Source of the DNA: Burkholderia gladioli
GTDB taxonomy: Bacteria; Pseudomonadota; Gammaproteobacteria; Burkholderiales; Burkholderiaceae
Reading direction: 5' to 3'
NCBI RefSeq assembly: GCF_000959725.1
Contig: NZ_CP009323.1
Coordinates: 1,488,001-1,552,000, forward strand
DNA: 64,000 nt
The translations under genes were made by a program, and so were the position numbers. The notes below the pieces were generated by a model. The model was not told where the DNA came from. It worked only from the letters and a program-made list of their open reading frames with translations, and did not search any database. Positions within the stretch are counted from its first letter, which is position 1, and each line of letters starts with the position of its first letter. Shown one piece after another: positions 30,154-39,500 of the stretch.

Positions 30154-30438
30154 CAACGCCTGCAAGAAGCAGCCCAGTCGGGCTAACAGGCTGAAAACCG
30201 CCACTGACGATAAGCTCAAACGAGCCATCCACGAAAGCCTCCATGGGCTCACCGTCGATAGCGCGACAAAAGGCATCACTGAAGCTCAAGCACTGGCGAA
30301 GTGCTATAGGCTTGTGCCGCACAACACATACGAGCAGTCGCTTTCCTCGCTGAAGGTGGCCTTCATCATTAGCATGTCCTACGACTTAAACCATCATCAT
30401 CAAACGCATCAAGAGCACATATCGCCAGGAACGCAAAG
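30154..30438 (+). other. Spacer between lipoproteins 1 and 2, possibly a decayed effector stub
   Basis: 285 bp. One frame reads TATDDKLKRAI ... VDSATKGITEAQALAKCYRL, which weakly resembles the effector N-terminus (ITDDALNQAAIDGATKRI) but is interrupted. This could be a degraded copy or chance. Confidence 0.3.
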
Positions 30439-30924
30439 ATGAGCTTCTCGCCCCTTCGAAGCCTGGCGCTTACAGCAGTATTTTCCATCTTCGCCTTAGC
30501 TGCCTGTGCCAAGCTCGACGTCGCGTCCGAGGACCCGTTCGTTGATGGCGGCCCCGCGCTTGCCATGGTTCCCGCTAATCACACCGACCGCTATACGGTT
30601 GGCGTCTATGTCGATAAGTATTGGGCCGGCGGCGTGTACCCCCAATCAGGCGGCACAGCATCGGTGTGTTGTTTCCCTGGAATGAAGGATTGGAGCAAGC
30701 CTGTTACCGTCACATGGGAATGGGGAACAGAGGAAGACCCGGTAACCAAGGCAACGACCATGCCTCGTGAAAAGCATAACGTTCAGGTCAACTTTCCCGC
30801 TGGCGGCCCACACCACGATCTCGACTGGCACAATTCGGATGCCTATCTGTGTGTCATCCTTCGAGACCGAAATACTGCAGCACTAGCGTTCTCGCCGCGT
30901 GCCTCAGATTGCATGGACAAATGA
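30439..30924 (+). CDS. DUF3304-type lipoprotein 2 (probable Tle1 immunity)
   Basis: 161 residues with lipobox LAAC, then MVPANHTDRYTVGVYVDKYW, CCFPGMKDWSKPVTVTWEWG and SDAYLCVILRDRNTAALAFS. It is nearly identical to lipoproteins 1 and 3 in the central 100 residues and diverges at the signal peptide and C-terminus. Its stop overlaps the start of lipoprotein 3, so these two are co-transcribed. Confidence 0.77.
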   Translation: MSFSPLRSLALTAVFSIFALAACAKLDVASEDPFVDGGPALAMVPANHTDRYTVGVYVDKYWAGGVYPQSGGTASVCCFPGMKDWSKPVTVTWEWGTEEDPVTKATTMPREKHNVQVNFPAGGPHHDLDWHNSDAYLCVILRDRNTAALAFSPRASDCMDK

Positions 30925-31406
30925 CTCTTTCTAAATTCCGAGATCTAACGCTCGCGGCCGGATTCTTAGCCGTCGTGCCCACCGCCTGCGCGCCCTCCAA
31001 TGCAGGGCCCGACGATCCGTCGGCAGCAGGCGGTCGCACACTCGCGATGGTGCCCGTCAATCACACCGATCGTTATACGGTAGGCATCTACGTCGACAAA
31101 TATTGGGCAGGAGGAGCGCACCGCCACGGAGGCGGCACTGGCGCGACATGCTGCTTCCCGAGCGTGAAAGACTGGAGCAAGCCGGTTGTCGTGACGTGGG
31201 AGTGGGGCTATGAAGAAGACCCGGCAACCAAGGCGGTTACGGCACCGGACGAAAAGCACAGCGTCCAGGTGAACTTTCCCACAGGCGGCCCGCATCAAGA
31301 CCCGGATTCGTACAAATCGGATGCCTATCTATGTGTGATTTTGCGAGACCGCGACACGGCTACATTGGCATTTTCTCAAACGCGCTCCGGTTGTATGAGC
31401 AAGTAA
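30921..31406 (+). CDS. DUF3304-type lipoprotein 3 (probable Tle1 immunity)
   Basis: 161 residues. The start overlaps the previous stop (ATGA). The signal ends in PTAC, followed by a Pro/Asp/Ser-rich stretch and the conserved body MVPVNHTDRYTVGIYVDKYW, CCFPSVKDWSKPVVVTWEWG, SDAYLCVILRDRDTATLAFS. It differs from the others by a His/Gly insertion AHRHGGGTGAT. The N-terminal stub of an effector follows directly. Confidence 0.77.
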   Translation: MTLSKFRDLTLAAGFLAVVPTACAPSNAGPDDPSAAGGRTLAMVPVNHTDRYTVGIYVDKYWAGGAHRHGGGTGATCCFPSVKDWSKPVVVTWEWGYEEDPATKAVTAPDEKHSVQVNFPTGGPHQDPDSYKSDAYLCVILRDRDTATLAFSQTRSGCMSK

Positions 31407-31411
31407 CCAAG

Positions 31412-31657
31412 ATGTCTGTACGACAAACAGATACACCAACGACAGATGACGAACTCGAGCACGCCGCCATTGACGGGGCGACGAACGCCAGCAACCGATC
31501 AATCGAATGGATGCGATCTCTCCCAAGAACTTGTCAACCGTTTAGCACGGTCACGCCTTACACCCCAAGCGGTGACGATTCTGAGCGGTCCACCACCAAC
31601 AATTTTGAGCCCCCACCAGATCAGCCTGCTCATCAACCAGACCAATCGGTCCACTGA
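31412..31657 (+). pseudogene. Truncated Tle1 effector N-terminus
   Basis: The first about 26 residues, MSVRQTDTPTTDDELEHAAI then DGATNAS, align with the intact effector start MTVRQADQPITDDALNQAAI then DGATKR. Beyond this the frame loses similarity and stops at 31657. It overlaps nothing and lies 6 bp after the stop of lipoprotein 3, exactly where an effector is expected. Confidence 0.6.
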
Positions 31658-31765
31658 CTAGAACACGCGGCAAAAAGCATCAAGGGCGTTGGGCTTGCAA
31701 CGAAATGCAGTAAGCTTGTCAGCACTCCATGCATCGCTCTCGAAGCTTATTTTAAAAGTACGGCA
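31643..31765 (+). repeat. Direct repeat unit B upstream of lipoprotein 4
   Basis: Second copy of the 29473-29600 repeat, with ACACGCGGCAAAAAGCATC and CAGTAAGCTTGTCAGCA blocks. Divergence is high enough to rule out a very recent duplication. Confidence 0.6.
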
Positions 31766-31842
31766 TGATCATCGGCGGATCTACCAACTACGTGCGATCA
31801 ACGCCTCATCCATCAAAGCATGCACCCAATTCGAAAAACTCA

Positions 31843-32322
31843 ATGATCCTAGCAAAACGTCAGGGCTTGGTATTTGCAATAGCCTTTTCAAGTTTTACGC
31901 TAGCCGCATGCGCTGGCGCAATGCCAGACGATCCATTTGCTGGAAGCGGACAAGCACTCGCGATGGTGCCAGCGAACCACACAAGCCGCTATGCAGTGAA
32001 TATTTTTGTCGATAAATATTGGGCTGGCGATGTATCTGCTCAAGCAGGAGGAACGAAGGCGGCGTGCTGCTTCCCAGGATTGAAAGACTGGAGCAAACCA
32101 GTCACCGTTACGTGGGAGTGGGGGCGAGAAGAGGACCCCAAAACCAAGGCAATCACGGTGCCGAGCGAAAAACATAGCATCCTGGCAAATTTCCCTGCAA
32201 GTGGTCCACATCAAGATCCCGATTGGCATAAGTCAGACGCTTACTTGTGCGTCATTCTTAGAGATCGCAATACGGCTTCACTAGCGTTTTCGCCAAGCAG
32301 CGTCGGATGCCTGTCCAAATAA
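31843..32322 (+). CDS. DUF3304-type lipoprotein 4 (probable Tle1 immunity, effector-adjacent)
   Basis: 159 residues. The signal ends in LAAC (TLAACAGAM), and the body has MVPANHTSRYAVNIFVDKYW, CCFPGLKDWSKPVTVTWEWG and SDAYLCVILRDRNTASLAFS. It is the copy next to the effector, 19 bp upstream of its ATG, and so the likeliest cognate immunity gene. The upstream in-frame ATG at 31765 would add a non-signal leader, so I use 31843. Confidence 0.78.
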   Translation: MILAKRQGLVFAIAFSSFTLAACAGAMPDDPFAGSGQALAMVPANHTSRYAVNIFVDKYWAGDVSAQAGGTKAACCFPGLKDWSKPVTVTWEWGREEDPKTKAITVPSEKHSILANFPASGPHQDPDWHKSDAYLCVILRDRNTASLAFSPSSVGCLSK

Positions 32323-33719
32323 ATATTCCCGCGGGCCATCTATGACAGTTCGACAAGCCGACCAACCGATTACCGACGACGCGCTTAATCAGGCAGCAAT
32401 TGACGGCGCGACGAAACGGATACTTCACCAATGTCCGGCCACTCAAGCTGATCAAATCGCGTGTCGACTCTACCCGTCATTGTCGTTTTTCTTCGATGGC
32501 ACGAACAACAATATGGCCCGCGACGTACCTCTGAACAAGCATTCAAATGTCGTCAAGCTCTATCGAGTAGCAAGGGATTCTTTGCAGGAGGAGTCAAGGC
32601 CTCTATATCTTCCTGGCGTTGGCACACCCTTTAAATTCATCAAGATCGCCGGCTACACCGACCACCTGAAAGACGATGAAGGTGGCATTAGAGGGCTCGG
32701 GCTCGGAGCCGGTGGCGATCTGCGCATCAAATTTGCGCTTGGGGAATTCTCTCGACGCCTCGAAATTGAATGGGGACCAGGATCATGGCTGCACATGCGC
32801 GAAATCACCGTGGCAATTTTTGGATTTTCGCGTGGGGCGACAGAAGCTCGTGCTTTTGTCCGCCGCCTCATCGAGCAAAAATGCGCGAAGGATGGTGGCA
32901 AGCTGTATTGGTCAGCGCCAAGCGGTACACGTGTGCCACTAAGGATCAATTTCATGGGGATCTTCGACACCGTCGCATCAGTTGGTGGTCCCGCATTGCA
33001 TCTCGATTGGGCCTCTGAATTGGCCATTCCGCCCGAAGTGGAACGTTGCGTTCACTACATTTCCGCGCACGAGGTGCGGCGAGCGTTCCCACTTGACTCG
33101 GTGCGAGTCGACAAAGCTTATCCGACCAACTGTGAGGAAGTCGTATATCCCGGTGTGCATTCCGACGTAGGTGGCGGCTACGGCCCCGACGAGCAAGGAC
33201 GTGCTCAGGACCTGTCATTAATTCCTTTACGCCATATGCTTGCTGAAGCGTTGCGATCCGGCGTGCCTTTGAAATCGTTGGACCAAATGGACCCGCAATT
33301 GAGGGACGATTTCCAGTGGGACGACAACGCCCGAATCACCAAACTCTACACCGACTACCTCTCCGCCCTCCCCGCCCCCTCCAGCGACGATCTCGAATCC
33401 CTGATCCACCCACACCGCTACCTGAATTTCCGCTGGCGCAGCATCCTCTCCCGCCAAAACGCAGACGAACGCGTCCTCGGCCATCTCTACGAAAAAGTCG
33501 GCGCCGCATTCTGCGCATCCATCCCGGCAGGAACCAACGAAGACCACCCAACCTGCCAGCCCAACGAATGGGTCTACGACGTCCCCAAGGATCCCGAACA
33601 ACAAGCCCGCCAGTTATTACGCGAGCAACGCCGCCTCGAGAGGCACATAGAATTCCTCCGCAACCCGATCGAGCCACACGCCGGCAATCGCTCGTATCCA
33701 CCGCAGCCGCGCGAGCTAA

Positions 33720-34632
33720 GAGACGGTTTCATAAAGGCTGCTCGACGCGCCGAAGGGTATTCCAGCAGATCAGGCAGCAACCGAGTTTGAGGAACGCGCC
33801 GTGAATGTCCGCACGTCGCTCGAAACGAATACGGAGGCGACGGAAGTGATGCAGCCAAGCATGCGTGCGTTCAACGACCCAGCGATATTTGCCAAGGCCG
33901 CTGCCGTGTTCGGTACGGCGCCTGGCGATCACCGGCTCAATACCGCGATTGCGCAACGCTCGTCGATGTCGCTCGGAGTCGTATCCTCGATCGGCGTAGA
34001 CCACACGCGGTCTTTGCAGCGGGTGGCCTCGCAGTCCGCGAATCGGCGCAATCGCGTCAATCAGCGGCAGCAATTGCGTGACATCGTTGACGTTCGCGCC
34101 GGTCAGGATCGCGGCAAGCGGCGTGCCGTTGGCGTCGGTGACGATGTGGTGCTTGGAACCGGGTCGCGCGCGATCGGTTGGGTTTGGCCCAGTTTTTGGC
34201 CCGCCCCAACTGCGCGAATCGATGATGAATCGACAGCGGCTCGCGAGAAGTCGATTTGGTCTGCTGCGCGCAGCTTCGCGAGCAGCAGCTCGTGCAAACG
34301 GTCCCACACACCGGCAGCCTGCCAATCGCGTAGCCGTCGCCAACATGTCACGCCCGAGCCGCAACCCATCTCGGCAGGCAGATCGCGCCAGCGCAGTCCG
34401 GTCTTGAGAACGAACAAGATGCCGGTCAGCGCGGCGCGATTCGAAACCGGCAGGCGGCCCGGGTTCTTCTTGCGCCGTGGCTTGGATGGCGGCAGTAACG
34501 GCTCGATCAGTGTCCACAACTCGTCGTCGATGATTGGCTTGCCCATCTCCTCGTCTCGGTTGTTCCGATGCCTGAGGTTAACAGCTCGCCGCGAAAGTTA
34601 ACAGCCCCTCGGGCCCTTTTTGAAACCGTCTC
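33720..34632. mobile_element. IS5-family insertion sequence (IS1031/IS427-like), 913 bp
   Basis: The ends are GAGACGGTTTCA on both sides in inverted orientation, running on as TAAAGG on the left and AAAAGG on the right. The flanks are TAA (33717-33719) and TTA (34633-34635), a TNA-type 3-bp target duplication with one mismatch. It encodes one transposase split in two frames on the minus strand. It disrupts the effector gene. Confidence 0.88.
33729..34546 (-). CDS. IS5-family transposase, two frames joined by predicted -1 frameshift
   Basis: Frame 1 runs from 34546 (MGKPIIDDELWTLIEPLLPP, the IS5-type N-terminal HTH) to 34103. Frame 2 continues to 33729. The DDE residues are Asp in AAVDSSS (frame 1), Asp in VVYADRGYDS and Glu in YRWVVERTHAWL (frame 2). 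The switch is likely at the CCAAAAAC run near 34192-34199, where GAGQ passes to KTGPNPTDRARPGSKHH. All DDE parts are intact, so the element may still be active. Confidence 0.8.
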
Positions 34633-34907
34633 TTAGGCCTTACGAAAAAGGGATCCTCGCCGCATGGGATGAAGCAGGCGCGATACCGCTTGCAGTCGAT
34701 CAATTATTCGCGGAATACATTCACGAGTCGGTCGCGGCCTTCACCTCGTGGCCGTGTGCCTTGTGGGAGCAACGTGGGATTTACTGCGATGACACGCGCT
34801 ATCTTGCGCAAAACGATCCTGTCGGCCCGAGCGACGCTGCTGTCGCATAAACCGAATCTGGTTTCCTACCGCCCCGCCGATGACGGCATTGATTGTCTAT
34901 CAACCCC

Positions 34908-35570
34908 TCAAATCCCAAACAACTCCGAATCCCCCCTTTTCGACTGATAGATGTAGAGATAAAGATCCGCATCCCTCTCCACTCCCAGCTTATGCATGGC
35001 CTTGATCTTCTGCGCGCTGATGGTCTGCTTCGTCCTCCTGAGCTTATCGGCGATCTGCGTGATCGACAGCCCCGACACATACAACCTCAGCACCTCCAGC
35101 TCACTCCGCGTCAACCCACCCCGCCTGGCCGTCCCCCGGAGCCTGGGATTCGCCCGACTCACACTAGGCGACAGATACTCACTACCCGCATGCACCGCAT
35201 AGATCGCCGAGATCAGATGCCCCACATCATCCGCCTTGTTGACGATCGCCTTCACCCCCAGCCGAGTCAGCTCCCCCGTCAACGCAATCCCATCCACCGC
35301 CGTAAACACAATCACCGGCAGATCCGGAAAATGCGAGCGGATGTAAGTCAGCATCGTGAGCCCATCGTTATACCTCCCATCCGGCATCACGAAATCCGTG
35401 ATCAACAGATCACAAGCCTCCCGCCCCAACCGCTCGACGATCTGCGTGGAATTCCCCGCCGTCCCGACGATCCTCAGCGAACGCAAATCGCGCAGCGCCG
35501 ATTCCACACCGGTCACCACGAGCGGATGATCATCCGCGATCAGTACATTGAAGGTGGTATTGGCAAACAT
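34908..35570 (-). CDS. NarL/FixJ-type response regulator A
   Basis: 220 residues. The receiver starts FNVLIADDHPLVVTGVESAL with phospho-Asp in LLITDFVMPDG and Lys in IVNKADD. The LuxR-type HTH is GLTRSELEVLRLYVSGLSIT followed by QIADKLRRTKQTIS. It resembles BvgA/RcsB-type regulators working with hybrid kinases. The start at 35570 has GGAGGG 8-12 bp upstream and removes an unrelated 42-residue extension. It is a tandem paralogue of the gene at 35743, with a hybrid kinase divergent beyond. Confidence 0.88.
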   Translation of the reverse strand: MFANTTFNVLIADDHPLVVTGVESALRDLRSLRIVGTAGNSTQIVERLGREACDLLITDFVMPDGRYNDGLTMLTYIRSHFPDLPVIVFTAVDGIALTGELTRLGVKAIVNKADDVGHLISAIYAVHAGSEYLSPSVSRANPRLRGTARRGGLTRSELEVLRLYVSGLSITQIADKLRRTKQTISAQKIKAMHKLGVERDADLYLYIYQSKRGDSELFGI

Positions 35571-35742
35571 GACGAGGTCCCTCCGCGCAGGCGTGTCGAT
35601 AGGCAATCGACTGTAGCGGCGGCCCATCGGCGCAGGCATCTGACTCGTCAAATTTTCTCCTGAGAAACATGAGAAAAGTCCTATTTTGGCGAGCAATAAC
35701 GGGGAAACATCGAATCCATCTGTCTGACGCGCAACGAACTCG

Positions 35743-36399
35743 TCAGCCTGCGTCCTTCGGTCCCGCAGCCACCAGGCCTGTCTCGTAGGCGTACTGGAAC
35801 AGGTCCGCGTCGCGCTCGATACCGAGCTTGCGCATCGCGCTGCCCTTCTGCGCGCTCACCGTCTGTTTCGCGCGATTGAGCTGCGCGGCAATCTCGCTGA
35901 TCGACAGGCCCGACACGTAAAGCCGAATCACCTCGGCCTCCTTGGTCGTCATCGCCTCCACCGCCCTCGCCGAGGACGCCTGCACCGCCAGCTTCTCGCG
36001 CACGCTCGGCGACTGGTAATTCGCGCCGGCATACACCGCATGCGTGGCCGCGATCAGATGGTCCACCTCGTCGATCTTGCTGAGCAGCCCCTGCACGCCC
36101 GTCTTGGCGATTTCCTTGAGCAGCGCTGGATTATCGATGGTGGTCAGCACCACCACCTTCATCGCCGGCCAGCCACGGCGCAGTTGCCGCAGCAGCGGCA
36201 AGCCGTCGACCGCCGCGCCGCCCGGCATCGCGTAGTCGGTGATCAGCACATCGCAGTGGCTGCGCTCCAGCAGCGCAAGCAGTTCATCGGCGCCCAGCGC
36301 CGAACCCACGATCTCAACGGTCGGCACGCGCGCCAGCTCATGCCGCACGCCGGACAGCACGGTCGGGTGATCGTCCGACAGGATCACGCGGATCTTCAT
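35743..36399 (-). CDS. NarL/FixJ-type response regulator B
   Basis: 218 residues, paralogue of regulator A. Receiver MKIRVILSDDHPTVLSGVRH, phospho-Asp in VLITDYAMPGG, Lys in GLLSKIDEVD; HTH MTTKEAEVIRLYVSGLSISE then IAAQLNRAKQTVSA. It lies 152 bp from the divergent hybrid kinase and 172 bp upstream of regulator A. The kinase likely phosphorylates one or both through its Hpt domain. Confidence 0.9.
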   Translation of the reverse strand: MKIRVILSDDHPTVLSGVRHELARVPTVEIVGSALGADELLALLERSHCDVLITDYAMPGGAAVDGLPLLRQLRRGWPAMKVVVLTTIDNPALLKEIAKTGVQGLLSKIDEVDHLIAATHAVYAGANYQSPSVREKLAVQASSARAVEAMTTKEAEVIRLYVSGLSISEIAAQLNRAKQTVSAQKGSAMRKLGIERDADLFQYAYETGLVAAGPKDAG

Positions 36400-36550
36400 C
36401 TTGGATGACGGCCTTCAAGCCGGCGGCTCGTAATTTGTTTGGAGTGCGATAGTGTAACCGGCCCACCATGGCGCCAAGCTGGTGTACCGTCGCGACTGTC
36501 GGCACCTCACCCGGCCCCGAATCCGTACCGCAACGCACCACGAACCCGCC

Positions 36551-39500
36551 ATGCCCATCCTCCGCAAGACCCTCGACGATCTGCGCCGCTACCACCGCCT
36601 GCTGGTAGTCGGCGGGCGCTGCGCTGCGGCCGTGGTGATGGTATTCGCGCTGGTCTCGGAGCTCGTCTACCTGGTCGACGCGCACCTGGCGGACCAGCGC
36701 CAGGCCTTCACCGGCGCCTATCGCCTGGTGCTCGGCCGCTTCGGCGCGGTCGAGCAGGCCTTCCTGGGGGGCCTCGCGCGCGCCGAGATGGCCGCAAACG
36801 ACGCAGGCGAGGTGCCGCCCGAGCAGGTCGCCCGGTTCCGCGCCAACGGCAACCTGCTGCGCTGGCGGCCCTTCCCATCCGAGCCCACCGAGATGCTGAT
36901 CGCCGGCGCGCCGCAGGCCACGCTCAGCGACGCCACCCTGCAACGCGCCTTCTCGTTCTCGACGCAGATCGGCCGTGCCAGCGCCGCCACCGCCAGGGTG
37001 CTGGCGCGCCCGCCCACGCAGATCATCTTCAACGTGAGCCGCACCGTGGTGGCGATCGTGCCGGCCACCAGCGTCGAGCACCCCGAACAGCTCGCCACCG
37101 ACGCCGGCCGCGCGACCTTCGTGCGCGAGCTGACCGAGGGCGCCGGCAGCCTCGCCTTCGACGCGCCCAGCCACCTGCTGGCGCTCGCGCCCAAGGCCTG
37201 GTGGGTGCCTCGCCTCTATCCGCTGCCGAACGGCCGCAAGGTGCTGCAGCTGGCCTCGCCGGTGCTGCTCCACGGGCAGGTCAAGGCCGTGCTGGTCAAT
37301 GAGGTCGATCCGGCCGACCTGCTCTGGCCGATCGCCGATGGCGCCCACGACGGCAGCTTCGCGATCGTCGGCAGCGACGGCCGTATCGTCGCGCTCTCGG
37401 CGGGCAAGCATGCAGAACCGCAAACAGCCGACGCAATCTCTCGATGGAGCCGCATCCGGCACACGAGCGGCGAACGTCTCGCCGAATATCGCGGCGACGG
37501 CCGCTTCGTGCTCGGCACGCCGCTCGGCGACACCGGCTTCTCGCTCGTCTACACCTATTCCTGGCGCGACGTCGTCAGGGCGATCGCGAGCAAGGCGCTC
37601 ACGGCCACGGCGATCGCCCTGGCCGGCTTTGCGTTCGTCTGGTTGCTGCTGTCCCAGCTCAACCGCCGCGTGTTCCAGCCGATGTACGCGCGCTCGGAAC
37701 AGGTGTTCGACAGCGAGCGCCTGAGCCGCACCATGATCGAGACGGTGCCGGTCGGCATCGGCCTGGTCTCCACCGGCAGCGGCGAGCTGCTCTATGGCGG
37801 CTCCTCGCTGGTCGCGCTGGCCGAACTGGTGGAAGGCGGCATGCCGCGCCTGATCGACGAGCTGAAGCGACTTCACGCGCGCTTCGCTTCGGCAAGACAC
37901 GATTCGCATGACGAAGTATTCCAGGAAGACGTCTTGCTGCGCACGCGCGACGGCAAGGACCTCGCCCTGCAGGCGCGCTTCGCGCTGGGCCGCTACCTGG
38001 GCAAGGACGTACTGGTCACGGCCTTCGTCGACATGACGGCCAGCCAGGCGCTGCAACACCAGCTTCGTCACGCCAAGCTCGCCGCCGACCAGGCGAATGC
38101 CGCGAAGTCCGCCTTCCTGGCCGCGATGAGCCACGAGATCCGCACGCCGCTCAATGCCATCCTCGGCAACCTGGAGCTGCTCGGCCATTCCGCGCTGAAT
38201 CCCCTGCAGCGCGACCGGCTCGACACCATCCGCGCCTCCTCGAACGGCCTGCTCGCGATCATCCAGGACGTGCTCGACTTCTCCAAGATCGAGGCCGGCG
38301 AGATGCGGCTCGAGCACATGCATTTCCGCCTCGTCGACACCATCACGCGCTCGCTCGCGATGTTCGCGCCGGCCGCGCATCTCAAGCGCATCGCCCTGGT
38401 CGGCCAGTTCCGCGCCGCGGTCGACCAGCCCATGCGCGGCGATCCGGGCCGGCTCGCGCAGGTGGTCAACAACCTGCTGTCGAACGCGATCAAGTTCACC
38501 GGGCAGGGCAAGGTCACGCTCTCGCTGGATGTCGAGCGGCTGCCGTGCGCGCGCGGCGGCATGCTGGTGATCGAGGTGGCCGATACCGGCATCGGCATCG
38601 AGGCGGCCCATCTCTCGACGCTCTTCAATGCCTTCATGCAGGCCGATTCCTCGATCTCGCGACGCTTCGGCGGCACCGGCCTGGGCCTCGCGCTGTGCCA
38701 GCGGCTGGTCACGCAGATGGGCGGCACGATCGACGTGCAAAGCGAGCCAGGGCAGGGCAGCCGCTTCACCGTGCGCGTGCCGCTCGATCGCGAGGATCCG
38801 GCCGGCGTGCCGCTGGTTGAGGACGCCGCCACGCTGGAAGGCGCGCCCGTGATCCTGCTCGCGGCCGAGGACGACCGGCACGAGGGCACCGCGAGCCTGA
38901 TCGCCTCCTGGGGCGCCACGCTCCAGACAGCTCGCCATCCCGACCGGATCGACGACGCGAGCGGCCGTGTGCTGGTGATCTGCGGCGAGCGCGACAACTG
39001 GTCGGCGGCCAGCGAGAACCGCCTGGTCGAGGATTGCGAGGCGGTGATCAACTGCAGCGCGGACGGCCCCTTGCAGCCGATGCGGATCGGCCGCGTGCTC
39101 ACGGTGTCCTGCCATTCGCCGCTCGGCCTGCGCGCGGCGCTCGAACATGTCGTGAAGGGCACGCCGCTGATCACGCCGGATCTCATGCCGGCAACCGGCA
39201 CCGCGCCCGCGCCCGCGGCGGCGGCCGCGGCGGCAAGCACGCCCGCCCGGCAACTCGGCCTGCAGGTGCTGGTCGCCGAGGACAACGAGGTCAACCAGAA
39301 GCTGTTCGCCGAGCAGCTCGCCTTGCTGGGCTGCCAGGCGCGCCTCGTGGCCGACGGCATCGAGGCGCTGGCAGCGCTCTCGGACACGCGCTTCGACGCG
39401 ATAGTGACCGACCTGAACATGCCGCGCATGGACGGTTACGTGCTGGCCAGCATCGTGCGCGAGCGCTGGCCCGGCACGCCGATCGTGGCGGTGACGGCCG

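Larger units (their letters stand above)
31407..31842 (+). other. Effector N-terminal remnant and repeat unit before lipoprotein 4
   Basis: 436 bp with no intact long gene. It starts with the effector stub described separately, then continues out of frame, and then has the direct repeat (31643-31765) also found upstream of lipoprotein 1. The order (lipoprotein, effector stub, promoter repeat, lipoprotein, effector) shows an ancestral immunity-effector unit that was duplicated and partly deleted. Confidence 0.6.
32342..34850 (+). pseudogene. Tle1/DUF2235 type VI lipase effector, disrupted by an IS element
   Basis: The reading frame holds SLSFFFDGTNNN (about residues 47-58), the nucleophile motif GFSRGA (Ser near 162), GIFDTVASVGG (about 206) and HSDVGGGYGP (about 277), the Ser-Asp-His pattern of Tle1 phospholipases delivered by type VI secretion. 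An IS inserted at codon 459 adds a foreign tail ending at 33790. Skipping the IS and one 3-bp target copy joins ...PPQPREL to RPYEKGILAAWDEAG and restores a 530-residue frame with stop at 34850. The catalytic residues remain upstream of the break, so a truncated enzyme is possible. No VgrG gene is in the window. Confidence 0.82.

Noticed and set aside
34636..34947. The second frame after the IS (running to 34947) as effector C-terminus
   Set aside because: It is rich in Arg and Ser with no acidic residues, whereas the other frame gives an effector-like sequence and is continuous after removing the IS plus one 3-bp flank.
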